Shown here piece by piece: positions 35,201-47,600 of a stretch of DNA of 64,000 nt (positions within the stretch are counted from its first letter, which is position 1; every line of letters begins with the position of its first letter). Under the pieces are notes generated by a model. That model searched no databases. It was not told where the DNA came from and saw nothing but the letters and a program-made list of their open reading frames with translations. The DNA is from Rhynochetos jubatus (Eukaryota; Chordata; Aves; Eurypygiformes; Rhynochetidae), in NCBI GenBank assembly GCA_027574665.1, contig CM050666.1, forward strand, positions 4,898,001-4,962,000, written 5' to 3'. Position numbers and translations under genes: made by a program.

Positions 35201-35609
35201 TAGTGAAAGTCCCCACCTGGGAGGACAAACTGCTTGTGCCCCTTTCTAAAAGTCTGTGGAGTGCTAGAAAGAGGGTGAATTCTTGAGAGTAAATTCAGCA
35301 TCAGAAATAATACGAAGAAAAATATTTGAAAGATCCTCTAAGAAAAAGAAATTCTCTAATGAAAATCACAGAACATATGAAAACCAGGAAGAAAATTGAT
35401 TTTTAAGGCCTACAACTATTCCAGCTACAACTGGGAAGCCAGTGTTACGCTGGACACACCTGTCTGGCAGTGTCTCTGTTTCCCAGTAATGTCACAGGCA
35501 GAGGACAGCAAAGTCACTAGTTACTTGAAAATGCCATTCGTTATGGGAAACGCGCCAGGCAACCTGTGCACAAACCCAGCACCGGACTGCCAGAGCAAGA
35601 GCGGAATGC
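32221..35609. other. Region upstream of the TAOK3 start exon
   Basis: Probably the first part of the 5'-UTR intron. Apart from the exon-like frame at 32.8-33.1 kb it holds an 8-bp inverted repeat (ACAGACAG/CTGTCTGT, about 32,760-32,783), a few CpG-denser spots near 33.6 and 34.0 kb, and chance frames. Confidence 0.5.
32826..33077 (-). other. Unassigned exon-like open frame upstream of TAOK3
   Basis: On the minus strand a pyrimidine-rich tract ending CTTTTACTCACAG (33,090-33,078) is followed by about 83 open codons: EVKNEVLNYISASSLETCSR, later VASPADNLQVSDVKSSEV and SNEPVQTFQEVLAGNVKHYD, then stop TAG. Residue make-up is protein-like, with few Cys and Trp. I do not recognise the family and see no strong donor near its 3' end. 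A minus-strand AATAAA lies near 32,606-32,612, so a terminal exon is conceivable. It could be a TAOK3 alternative 5' exon, a terminal exon of an unannotated transcript, or chance. Confidence 0.3.
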
Positions 35610-36602
35610 TGGGAGAGCTGGCTGAGTGGAGAGCAGTGACGAGCGGCATTCCTCCGGGGTCGGTGCTGGGACTGGTACTGTTCAACCTCTTCGTCAGTGA
35701 CATGGATGGTGGGATCGAGTGCACCCTCAGCAAGTTTGCTGACAACACCAAGCTGTGTGCTGCTGTAGACATGCTGGAGGGAAGGGCTGTCATCCCAAGG
35801 GACCTGGACAGGCTGGAAAGGTGGGACACTGCCAACCTCAGGAAGTTCAACAAGGCCACGTGCAAGGTCCTGCACCTGGGTCAGGGCAATCCCAAGCACA
35901 AGGACAGGCTGGGCAGAGAATGGAACGAGAGCAGCCCTGAGGAGAAGGACTCGGGGGAACTGGTGGATGAAGAGCTGTACATGAGCCGGCCGTGTGCGCT
36001 GGCAGCCCAGAAAGCCAACCATACCCTGGGCTGTATCCAGAGCAGAGTGGCCAGCAGGGAGAAGGAGGGGATTCTCCCCCTCTACTCTGCTCTCCTGAGA
36101 CCCCACCTGGAGTGCTGTGTCCAGCCCTGGAGCCCTCAGCATAAGAAGGATATCGACCAGTTGGAGCAAGTCCAGAGGAGGCTATGGAGATGCTCAGAGG
36201 GCTGGAGCCCCTCTGAGAGAGTTGGGCTTGTTCAGCCTGGAGAAGAGAAGGCTTCAGGGAGACCTTATAGCACCTTCCAGTGCCTGAAGGGGGCTACAAG
36301 GAAGCTGGGGGGCGCTTTTTAAAAGGGCCTGTAGTGACAGGACAAGGGGTAATGGGATTTAAATTGAAAGCGGGGAGATTTAGATTGGACATCAGGAAGA
36401 AATTCTTCCCACAGAGGGTGGGGAGCACTGGGACAGGTTGCCCAGAGAAGCTGTGGGTGCCCCATCCCTGGGAGTGTCCAAGGCCAGGCTGGATGAGGCT
36501 TGGAGCAACCTGGGCTAGTGGAGGGTGTCCCTGCCCACGGCAGGGGGTTGGAACTGGATGGTCTGTAAGGTCCCTTCCAACCCAAACCATTCTGTGATTC
36601 TA
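35610..36602 (+). mobile_element. CR1 LINE, 5'-truncated, with reverse-transcriptase C-terminal frame still open
   Basis: CR1 non-LTR retrotransposon of about 1 kb. One frame stays open for about 225 codons through RT and post-RT sequence: [86 protein letters not shown]. The catalytic box reads FADN where active CR1 has FADD, so the second aspartate is lost. The 5' part of ORF2, ORF1 and the promoter are absent. The 3' UTR ends ATTCTGTGATTCTATTAA. Inactive, but probably fairly young given the open frame. The start is approximate. Confidence 0.93.
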
Positions 36603-39600
36603 TTAACTGTGTTGAAAACTACAAGCAAAAGACAATTATCTTCAATCAATCAAGCAATTCTACTTAGAGCAGTTTGCTCTACTACTTCCCTCCTCTCCCA
36701 CCCTTCACAGAAATGCAGGAATGCAATCCAGCCAAAGTAAACCCCTCTCTCTGGAGTGGGTAGTGACTGCTGTAGTTCTGACCCACTGCCATCTTATCAT
36801 AGTGTTCAGGGGTTCTCTGCTCCTCACTCCTGCCAAATGGCTCAATAACCTGGTGCTTCTAGTGGCTGGGGCAAAACGATTGCAGGTCTCGCCACGGAGT
36901 TGCACCAGAAAGTGGTGGTAGAAAGCATGGAAACAGTCAGGCCGGGAAGCAGATGGCAGCATGCTGCTATGAACAAGAAATGATACGATAGTGGTGTATC
37001 TTGCGGGCTTCTCATAGACTGGACCCTGGATAATGTGGCAGTAGGTCACACTACTACAGAGAGCAAGCGGGTTTTTTCAACAGTTTAAAAGAGAAGCAAA
37101 ATTTTCTCAATCATAAGCAACCCTCTCAGTTAAAAAGCATGCACTACTGCTTCATCCTTGTCCAAACATTCTCTTGCTACCAGTTATGACCTCCAGGTGC
37201 TATATTAACAACAACGGAAACTTCCTTGACTGAATATAAACGGAGCAGTAAAACACAACTGGGAGTGCCTTTAAGAAGAGCTCAACCTCCCTCATTTCCA
37301 AATATTCCACGGATCTCCAACTACGCCCAGGTACAAGATGAGTTACACCCGGGCACTCTACCTGCTAACAAGGTGTCTTCACAGAGCACGGTAGCCGAAG
37401 TTACGGTACTGGCTTCTTTCTTTGCAAGTTGGCTGAACCACCAGCCACCTGCCCTGCACGCTTAGCTCACCGCGCGCTCAGCAAGGCGGCCTGGTTTCCA
37501 CACCCTGCGAGCATCTCAACTGCAACACTCCCAGTAAAGCGCAAGCGCGTGGCTTGTACGACACAGCGTGAATTGCACCTCAATACTACAGGCCCCTTTC
37601 AAATGCATACAGAAACATGTAAACTTAATTTTAGTTCCTAACTACACCACCGTACTTCCCGAAACAAGGACAAAGTTTTCCACTTCAGGCAGAAAAACAA
37701 AACTACAGGAAACAGGGTGGAACAGCAGCAGATTCCACTCGTAGGAGGAGCAACGTGACATGGCTCGTGTTCATTTTTAGATGAATATTTTTGGGGCAAT
37801 CATTTTACACCGGAATTCTTTTTCCAAGAATGACAGAGTGCCCTTTCTTCATATCAGTCTCTACAAAATCTCCAAAAATCTGGAGGCCAACATTAGGAAG
37901 GAAATTCTCTGACAATGTCATCCAATAACTGTGCCGAGTAAGAAACCTTTCGAGCTCATGGCACGTGCTCAAGTTCCACTGCATTCTCACACATCAACTT
38001 GCTTGCTTGCTTTGATTTTGTTTTTTAGGGATTTTTTGTTGTTGTTTTTAAGAAGTAGGAGCTTTTTTCCTTCCCTTTAATTGCCAGATAGGCTGTACAC
38101 CAACACTCCATGCAGCGCTTTTGCAGCCAACTCCCTCTCACGCAAACCACAGTCTAGGATGAGCAGTCCGTTACTGTGTAGAAGCGGGTACTTTGGCTTC
38201 TTAAGACTGCTAAACTTCCATATTTTAAGCTTTTTGGTGCCATTTCTCTGATTGTTAAGAATTATCTTTCCAGCTAACATTATGTTACTGAAAGCAACAT
38301 ACATGTTTTTTCCTAGTACATTAGCACTTAGCTTGTTTTAATGCTTAAACCAGTCAGATACACGGATCTGGTACATAAATTCAAGCTACTTACAAGTTTG
38401 CCGACAGTGTGTACAAAAAGCAGCTGTACCACAGCCTTCATTTGCTTAAATTAATCACTGATTCAACGACATTCAGAAAAGATTTCCCCTCAGTCCACCA
38501 GCAGCAAGTCCCCTTGAGTCCTTTCCACAGATTTCTAAGAAGCAAAATTGTAGGATACCAATTTGGAGGTGAAGAAACAGAAAGTACCCTGTGACCTTCA
38601 GCAGAGAAGAAATGTATTTGTGAGCATTTGAGAACGCTTTGCGGATGTGCGGATAGCACTCCCTGAGGGCACGTTAAGGTTAAGGAATCGGGACACAGCC
38701 CATTAGGAAAGCTGGATAACGTAACCAGAACATAGGCACAAGAGGTGCCCAGTCATAGAGTTGGCAGCGGAGAATCACACGTTGCCTCCTCAAACATGAC
38801 CTTAATTGCTCTGCTTTTCAATGCAAGAACTTCCCAGAACATCCGAGTCCATTACACACACCATTTATATTAACATTTGCACAATATTTGGATGCAATCA
38901 CAGCTCTTCGCTACCTACAACCTCTAAAAAGAGCTTCAAGAATTTTTCTTTGCCAAGCACCAGCTCAGCAATCCGCTTCGAGCATCACCCTGACACACAC
39001 ACCCCCGCCCTTGACTCTGCACTCCCCAGTGCTCACGCGTGCACCGGGTCACGTAGGGTTAATGACATTACTCAGGCTAATAAAAATCCCTGAATCACTG
39101 CTTCATTGACTAAGGCGATCACCGTGCACGGTGCCCCCGGGATGGGAAATTAAACTAACAACTCGCAGGTCTTATTGCAGCTACATACCTTCATTGAAGC
39201 AACTTCTTCCTCCCGATTAGGAGCAGTAGTTTTTCAAGAAAACATCGTTCCATTTGCAACTCCTCCCTGACTAGTCTTTATGTGTCAAGAATAATACAAT
39301 AAACTTGATTTAAAAAAATAATCAAGCCAAAACCCCAGTGGGCTTGAAGTCAAGACACAAGCAATTAGTTTTAGTCATAGGAAACACTTTGACAAGTACG
39401 AAGTCAAGCAACACGCCAGCCTTCCAACGGAAACCGTACCGGTCACGTTCACTGGAAACCCTCCTGGCAGAGACACACCAGCTACTGCGCGAAGTTTAGG
39501 GATATAAGACACGGTAGAATGCAAATGTATTAAAAAATGCTATATATACTGCCTTCCTCTTGGCTCTCAAAGACCTTCTGGCTGATGTATGAAGTTTCAG

Positions 39601-42257
39601 TGATTGCAGAATGATAATTAGGCACTGAAGGGGGGCACTAGTGGCACCTATGGCACGGCTCTGCCTCGACACTCAGCCTCGTTATAGTAACGATGAGCCT
39701 CAAAAAAAAACCCAACTGTTTTTTATTGACATTCCATGGAAAAGCATGACATACCAGGTAAAAATTACACTGATCCTCTCCTTTTCCCAAAACTAGCATT
39801 CTGAATTGTGCTGCGGAGGTGTCCTGGGAGCCAAGCACGACGCACGGGAACCCAGCGATGACAGAACAGACACATGCAGCAGCGTGCACCCTGAACCACT
39901 GAGAACCCAAATTCGCACCCCGTGTTCACGTTCCAGTGAGTTTAGCCATCCTTTCAAACAGACATAAGCTGTCGTACAGGTTAGAAAATGGAGGTGACAG
40001 TTATTCCGACAGCAACATCCTCTTCCAAACCTACTGTTCAAAGGCAAAGTCCATCTTTTCTCTGCACCTCATCCAAAGCTCATGACTTAATGAACGTTTC
40101 CTTAAAGACCAGCGCTATCAGTCCTACCGCAATTTGCTTCATGAAACTCCACAGAATTTTAAAACCTGTGAAATAGCTTAAGTTTCGTTTTGCCTTGTAC
40201 GTTTTCATCGAACGGTGGTTTTAAAAAAGCAGGAACAGACTGAGGAAGCACACATCCCAGATGCTTCTGATACACTCACTCAGGTCAATACAAACGCAGC
40301 CCTCCATCTCACGCAATCCAGGTGCTTAGTTACAGACAGGTTCCCCAACAGAGCCTCAAAACTACTGCCAGGAGCAGCCCTGCTTTGCTACTGTCCACAA
40401 AGCAAAAGTTGAGGTTCTTGTCTGAGGCTTTGGGTTTGGTTTTTTCCCCTCTTCAAGGAACATCTGTAACAAAGTTAGTATCAGGCAGCCTTTCCCTGGT
40501 ACTCACATAGCTCAAAATTCAGCCGATTACTTGAAAAGGCGTATGCTTTTTGACTCTCCTGCTGCAGATGTTTTAGTGTTTCAAAAATTTTGCAGCTGTG
40601 AGGAAAAAAAAAAGAAATCACATGATGTTTTAATGACAAATTTGTAAGGAAACTATGAATGAGTTAAACTCAGGTGATTAGCCCAATTGGGAGAGTCATC
40701 AGAAGCAGCAAATGAGCCGATACCTCCCACGTCTTGTCGCAAGTGGCATTTTAAGAATGAACTGAAATAAAAGCTTTGGCAGAGTTTAGTACCAGGACAT
40801 GTGTGTCTGGCAGGCAACAGGCAAGCCCTTTACAGCCTCTGTTTTGCTAAATACGTGTAACACTGTAGTTACCCAAGATCATGGGTAGAATATCTGGAGA
40901 GGAGAAAAAAAAAACCCAAACAACAAACCACCCCACAACACAAAAACCCCACCACTTTAAAAATCTATGATACTACATAAAGAAAAAAACCCTCTAAAGC
41001 CAAATGAAAACTTCGGGCTTCATTTAAGAAGTTAAAGAGCATCCTTCTTCACAACAGGTGTGCACTGAAAATGAGACACTGGGTGATGCTTCCCAAGAAT
41101 TTTCCAGTTAAATCTAAAACGAAAGTATGTATGCCCTTATTTTCTTTGAGGATAATTAACACTATCACATTTCTTTGACCAGAACCTATATTTTATCATA
41201 AAATCTAGAGCGCATTATTAGGGGTTTGCAGGTTTCTATTACAAGATTAAAAACTTTGAGTGATGAAATAAACCATATGTAGTTAAAATAAGGAAAGAAA
41301 AAGGCTTCTTGCTCTGAACACCAACATTTCATAGTACTTCATCATCGCACCCTTGAAATAATTCAGGAGCACATCTGGAAGGGAGGAAAGATAACATGAT
41401 GCATGTCAATCCTAATGTACATAAGCCCAAATAGCATCATACAGAGAAACATAAATTTCATCAGATCTTCTCTTCAAAACATCTCTAAAACTTCACATAT
41501 GGGGCATGAAATTGAGGAACTCACTGCCCTGTTTTCATCGGATTTTTTCTGAAGTATTTTTATCAGGCTCTTCATCATGTTCCTTAGAAGACAGTGAACC
41601 CCAGCCAGTTCTAAATTCATGAGTACTATGCCGTGTGCTACTCAGAGGCAAAAATAAGTCATCAAATCTGTTTCTGAAGGCCTGAAGAGACACCAGCACA
41701 CTCAGAGTTTCCTACCTGTTAATGTAACGGCTTCCAAAAAGCTGTATCCATTTTGTGGTTAAAGCTATTTTTAGATATTTTTAAAGAGTTTATATTTTGA
41801 CCATCGCCATAATCAAACAAAACCAGACAGCAACCAGACAAATCTATTCCCACAGCTCTCCAGTGCCCAGGACGATGCTGTAACGAGAGCTGACCCACTC
41901 CTGCTCACCTGCGTTACCCTTCAAAACCGAAGGGTCAACACGGCTGACACTGAAGCCATGACAGGGGCCACCAGATCATTTAAATGGCAAACGCGTAACG
42001 AGGCTGCAAGCACATCTATCTCCCTCTGCGTTTCGAGCTCCGTGCTTCCGAAACGTAGGATGCAACTGTTGTAACAACTCTGAACACTAAAACATTGAGT
42101 TTTAAAGTTAGTTTTCCTGTCATTAGTTTAGACGGCACGACTTTGATTTGCCCCTCAGAGCGAGTTAGAAACTGCAGGGAACAGCTAGATTTAACCAAGT
42201 TTAACGTATAATCACGCTACCGAACAGTTACGTTGTGCCACCCAAGGAAAAGGTGTG
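36603..42257. other. Noncoding stretch, right half
   Basis: Probably 5'-UTR intron or 5' flank of TAOK3. No exon or LINE recognised. CpG-denser spots occur near 37.3-37.6, 39.0-39.5 and 41.9-42.2 kb. A-rich stretches with runs of A lie near 40.9-41.0 kb. Confidence 0.5.
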
Positions 42258-42376
42258 TTTTAGTGCGGGGACACGTGCGTATTTACACAGGAAGGGCCTG
42301 TGATACCATTTGGGTCTAAAAGATATGATATCACAGGCTTTTCCTGCGTAAATACATATGTGCCCCTGCACTAAAA
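42258..42376. repeat. Long near-perfect inverted repeat (48-bp arms, 23-bp loop)
   Basis: The left arm at 42,258-42,305 starts TTTTAGTGCGGGGACAC and ends GGGCCTGTGATA. The right arm at 42,329-42,376 is its reverse complement at 40 of 48 positions, starting TATCACAGGC and ending GCACTAAAA. All eight differences are transitions. As plus-strand RNA, 40 Watson-Crick and 5 G-U pairs form. The structure resembles a palindromic MITE or a pre-miRNA-like hairpin. No target-site duplication is evident and I do not recognise the family. Confidence 0.9.
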
Positions 42377-44189
42377 GGATGCAGAGGATGAAGAAGATGC
42401 TTTACCGTATCAGTGTGCTAGTGCAGCTACGCAGCTTCTGTCCAACACCAGCTGATTTTGAAAAAGTAGATTTCTATTTAAAAAGCTGTTTATACTCCTT
42501 TTGCAAGAAAATATAACTCCAATACTGATTTTCTGGAAGCTATGGCACAGTAAAACCGGCCAAAGAGAGTCATGAATAGGTCCTTAACAAAAAGCAAGAA
42601 AACAGATGCAGGCTGCGCTCATGAAGGGGGAAAAAGCCCCCAGAAGAACATTCTGTGGTCACAGAGGGTCAGAGCACCTCTCACAACTAACTGAATGGTG
42701 AATTCCACTCCCCCTTCTCTTTGAAGAGACAGGGGAAGGTAAGTGTGAAGGACAGCCTTCATGCTTCCACGAAAATCCACGGATCTTCATTAGGAGCTCA
42801 CTATTAATAACCAACCCGAACCTCTTAAAGCCTAAAGAGCGTTGCACAGCGCGGCGTACGTTGTTTGGCCTTTCCAGTGGCAAGGTTAGAGGTAAAGGTC
42901 TGACTCCCAACCTGCTGCTGCTTCAAGAAGCAGCAGACAACGCCACAGCGTTCCAACAGTTTTCCCCCCACGAGGTCTAGCCTCCACTGCGTTACACTTC
43001 CCCTTACACCCCTCCTTTCTCTGCCCCATGAATCTCTCCCCACCACACGCTTCTCCTTTTACAGGCCTCCTTCCTTCCTGCCTCCTCTGTGGCAGCCTGA
43101 GATAACACTTTAGGAAACAGCCTTTTTGACAACTTCGGTCTACCATCTCAGCTCGGTCTGCCCCCAGTGACCGACTCCAACACACCCAGCTCTCTTCCTG
43201 ACCTATTTACAGGCACCACTGCAACCATTACTGTGTGTAACAGGAATTTTTTTCCACATTTACCTCATTAAGAACAGCTACATCTGTTTCATTCAGGTGT
43301 TCAAAGCCTCCTGCAGGAGAGGAATTAAACATGAAAAAGCTTATTTTGAAAAATCCACAAAAACTCAATTTGATTTGGGAATACTAGTATTTAAAGAAGA
43401 CAAAGTTAATCTAGCATGTATCAGCCAAGACAGAAGCAGTCATTAATATTACACGTCTTACCCACTGGCTCGCTGAGCTTATTCTTCTCTAGCATATGCA
43501 TTTTTTATGGCTAGCAATAAAAGACTCACAGAGAAGCAAAATATGGATGTCTAATGTCCAGAGCATATTACCATAATCTAATAATTGTGTACAAGAAGAG
43601 AATGTTTATCGTCTATGAAAAGAGCATTAGATGGCTGAAAATCTGGTAAGAAACAAGATAGAGTGCTGCTTCTATTCAACACCCAGAAAGAAGCGCAGAT
43701 CTGCGGTATCAGCCATCACACGCTTGTGGGATGGCTCTCCTTCTTCAGGGCCATTTTAGCATCCTCACGCCGATTACAGCAATTATTTACACACAGCAGC
43801 TATCATCGAATCATCAAATGTATTTTTATCTGCCGTAATGCAGTAAACCATCTGTCAACAACACCACGCACCAGAAGAGCATCCAGTACACCCTCGAAGG
43901 GTGTCCATGTACTTCTGTCCCCCAGAGGTTTGGAGGCCAGTTCTGTCCACGCTTTACAAAGCACAGAAGTTGATAGAACAAGAGAGAAGAGCTGTTTAAG
44001 GTCACCCAAAGAATGCAGCTGCTACAAATAAAACCAAGGCTTCCAGATTAGACAGAGCTGGGGTGGCAATCTCACTGAATAATCGTCTGCTGCATTATTC
44101 TGGGGTTTTTTTGCCGATTTCCCTATCATGCAGATTGCGATAGGAAGCTCGGTTTCAGGCTGCCTCAACATTCATAAAATAAATCACCC
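42377..44189. other. Noncoding stretch between hairpin and CR1
   Basis: No exon or repeat recognised. Minus-strand frames at 42.66-43.19 kb show no homology I know. Confidence 0.5.
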
Positions 44190-44663
44190 AGGATCACAGA
44201 AGGGTTTGGGTTGGAAGGGACCTTAAAGCTCATCCAGTTCCAACCCCCTGCCATGGGCAGGGACACCCTCCACTAGCCCAGGTTGCTCCCAGCCTCATCC
44301 AGCCTGGCCTTGGACACTCCCAGGGATGGGGCACCCACAGCTTCTCTGGGCAACCTGTCCCAGTGCTCCCCACCCTCTGCGGGAAGGATTTCTTCCTGAT
44401 GTCCAATCTAAATCTCCCTCTTTCAGTTTAAACCCATTACCTCTTGTCCTGTCACTACAGGCCCTTGTAAAAAGCCCCCCCCCCCCAGCTTCCTTGTAGC
44501 CCCTTCAGGCACTGGAAGGTGCTGTAAGGTCTCCCCAGAGCCTTCTCTTCTCCAGGCTGAACCCCCCAACTCTCCCAGCCTGTCCCCATGGCAGATGGGC
44601 TCCAGCCCTCAGATCATCTCCGTGGCCTCCTCTGGACTCGCTCCTACCAGTCGATATCCTTAC
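44190..44663 (-). mobile_element. CR1 LINE 3' fragment in minus orientation
   Basis: Reverse-oriented CR1. On the minus strand it begins AAGGATATCGACTGG, encodes the ORF2 end ([12 protein letters not shown]), and carries the shared 3' UTR to the end CTTCTGTGATCC at about 44,190. An internal C12 run (44,475-44,486 on +) lies at the ORF/3' UTR junction. It is the only CR1 here in the same orientation as TAOK3. Confidence 0.93.
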
Positions 44664-47600
44664 AGACGTGAATAAAAACAAATAGCTATCACATTTATAA
44701 ATATGTACAACCTTTCCGAGGCATTCATTCATGCAGTACCTCAGTGCTCTAACCAGAGGCGATTTCCCCATCACCAAGTACACGTGACATCAGACAGCGC
44801 TGCTGAAGCAACTCCTCCACCCTGCAAGCAGTTTCTCGGCGACTCTACGAGGGTCTGCCCAGACCAGTGCTGCGCTGAGCTCTGGGGAAAGGACTGCACG
44901 CGAAATAAAGCACCTTGTTGACGTCCTCCCCGTCTCACAGGGTTACAAATTAATCACTAAGAGATATAAGTAGTATTGCTTGGTTATGCAAATTAATTCG
45001 TTAATTATTTTAACAGGTATTTACTCCTCTTCCCGCCTTTGCCTGCGCCTGCCCGCTGTGCCGGTGGGCATGGGCACTGAACCACGGCACGGCCAGCAAA
45101 CCCACTGGGTACCTCCCCTCGCTACTGCTGGTCTGTTCGTTCATGAGTTGGTTCCGTGACAGTTCCAGATCTCCAGAGATTTCTTCATTTTCTATTTTAG
45201 GAACAAGTATACAGACACGCTTCCTCCCTCTTCTGATAAGTTCACTTAAGGAAAAGCCCAAATACTGCCGTTATCTCAGACTGCTTTTGGCAATTATGTT
45301 CTATAGGCAGCTGGGCTGCAAATACTACTAATACGCTTGGAGGAACATTTGTATTATCAGGGTCACATTCATATTCCTATCTCTCCTGGCACCTCCAGCA
45401 GTTCTTTTCTGAATGTAGCTTAATACAGGAAAAACTATGCTGCATTTTAAACCACACATGCACAAATGTACTTGTTAAAATAGAAAAGAAAAATCACAGC
45501 ATCTGAGGAAAGGTTGAAAAGGATTTAACTTGATTCAGCCCCTCAACCAGTAACTGCACTAAAAAGGCACGCATGTAATTCAGGTTTTGGATATACAGAA
45601 GGCAGGGAATGTTGTTTCACTTTCACTGTTGTTTATTCTTAGGAAAAGATGCGTTTCTTCCATCACCTGCAGAGGTTCAGGAGAGACTTCACATTTGTCT
45701 TACCCTCTCTAAAAAGCAGCCACCAGCATATCAGCTCAGAGCAGGAACAAAGAACATGTCGAATGCTCTGATACTCATCAGTTGAAGAGACAAATTTTAA
45801 CGTTAATTAAAACCATTATATGCAGCATGCTTCACCCAGAATACCTCACTACCTCTTCCAAATCAAGCACTGTACACAAATTATTTCAAGACGGGGCAGG
45901 AATAAAATGTGATGCTGACTGGATGAACGGAGAAAGAGCACAGATGCTGCCATAGGTGCAGGAGGCTGTCCCTGTTTCCTTCAACTCTTCTCCAGGCCTA
46001 ACCTACAGAAGCTGTTTCCAGTGCCATTTCATTACGCAATGCGTGTGCTGACATGCGTGTTAACCCAGATCCGAGGCACCTCGCATCGCTAACGCGTGGT
46101 TCTGACCACCGCTCCTTTCCCCAAACAGCTTCTGACCTGCAAAGCCCGGCAAGCATCACTGCATCCCACCGCTCCAGGGTTTTGCAGTAAGATTCTGGTA
46201 CGGCCCCAGGATCTTTCCTGCGTGCACACTCTGCTACCTGAAGTTTGGGATTCTAGAGTACAGCTCTGCAGTGACTTCAGCAGTTTTGACTGATTCAGAT
46301 AAACCTTAACTTGTAACCGAACCGCATTACACATCCACGCTTGTCTGCGCTGCTGCGGGTAACTCCAGAACTTACCAAGGCACAAAAACCACCCAGGGCT
46401 TAAAGGAACAAAGTTCCTATATTTGCATTTTGTGCGCTGCCTGCGGCGGCAGCCTCCCCCTCCATCACGCTAGCACAGCCACTGCACAACCCCTGCACTC
46501 ACTCCATCGAGAAGCTGCTCCAGACACCTCACACCCCGGCAAAAACGGTTCGTTTTCCGACCAGGTTTGCTCCCGCGCCTCACTCCTCACCTGTCCGTGC
46601 AAACAGGAATGAATACCCAGGGGCAGGAACTGCTGCCAAGACCCTCAGATGAGGCCATCAGACCGTCTCCTTGGGACTTTGTCACCAAGACTTTCCAAAA
46701 AAGGGGGAATTTTCGGGCCACCCATTTATCAAAATATAACAAATTCAACCCCTCATCCTGAAGCCTACGAACACACATTTTCTCGCCACCAGGAAGTTGC
46801 TGGGTGACTACTGAAGACTTGGCCAGCTCCCCAGTGTTGTGCTGCTGTTGCCCCTTCACAGGACAACCATGTTTTCCTATAATTAATATACTGTTACCAG
46901 CTTTTGCTAATTCCTTGTCACTGACAAGCGAGCTAAGAAAACAACTGTGTTGCTCGTATGCTAGTGTACAGGACACCAGGGTACAGTAACTGTCAAATCC
47001 TGTCTGTATTCTCCAACAGGCAGAGCAGGCTCTTGAGATGGAAAGAAAACCCACGGTGAACAGCACCAGTTTCCATCTAGGGACATAATCAGGAATGGCC
47101 AAGGACTCCTTACCGGGTAGGAGAGCACCATGGAGATCACACACACTGGGCAGGGGGAGGAGAATAACCTCCATCTCTTGTCAAGCATAAAAATTATAAA
47201 ATCCAGGGTAAAACTGGAAAAAAAAAAAAAAATACACTGCTGAACTGAAACAACTCAGACAAAAACCTGAGTTAAGACTGAAAGTACATCTCACCATACC
47301 ATGCCATCATTCCCATTACACAACATGCAGCACGCAGACTCTTTCAGTAACTGGATAATGGGGGGTCCAGGCCTGTGGTTTCAGCCTTAAGTTGTATTTT
47401 CTTGGGATTTATCAGGTCAGAACAGGCCCCTAATGCTCCTTTAATAAAGGCTTTTAGCAGCACTGTTTTAAACTAGAGCAGGATGGGAAAAACACAAGTC
47501 TGCTTTCCAGGGCACTGGAATCTGATGTTCAGGATTAACTGGGCTCGTGCAGAGCCAGCACTCCGCAGGTCAGCTCCGAGCCTTCTCCAGGCAAACCTAG

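Noticed and set aside
35396-35609. Upstream part of the 308-codon plus-strand frame as a gene
   Set aside because: Only the portion from about 35,610 is CR1-like; the first ~70 codons are flanking DNA that happens to be open.
44475-44486. C12 run as an independent simple repeat
   Set aside because: It lies inside the minus-strand CR1 copy at its normally G-rich ORF end and is an expansion within that element.
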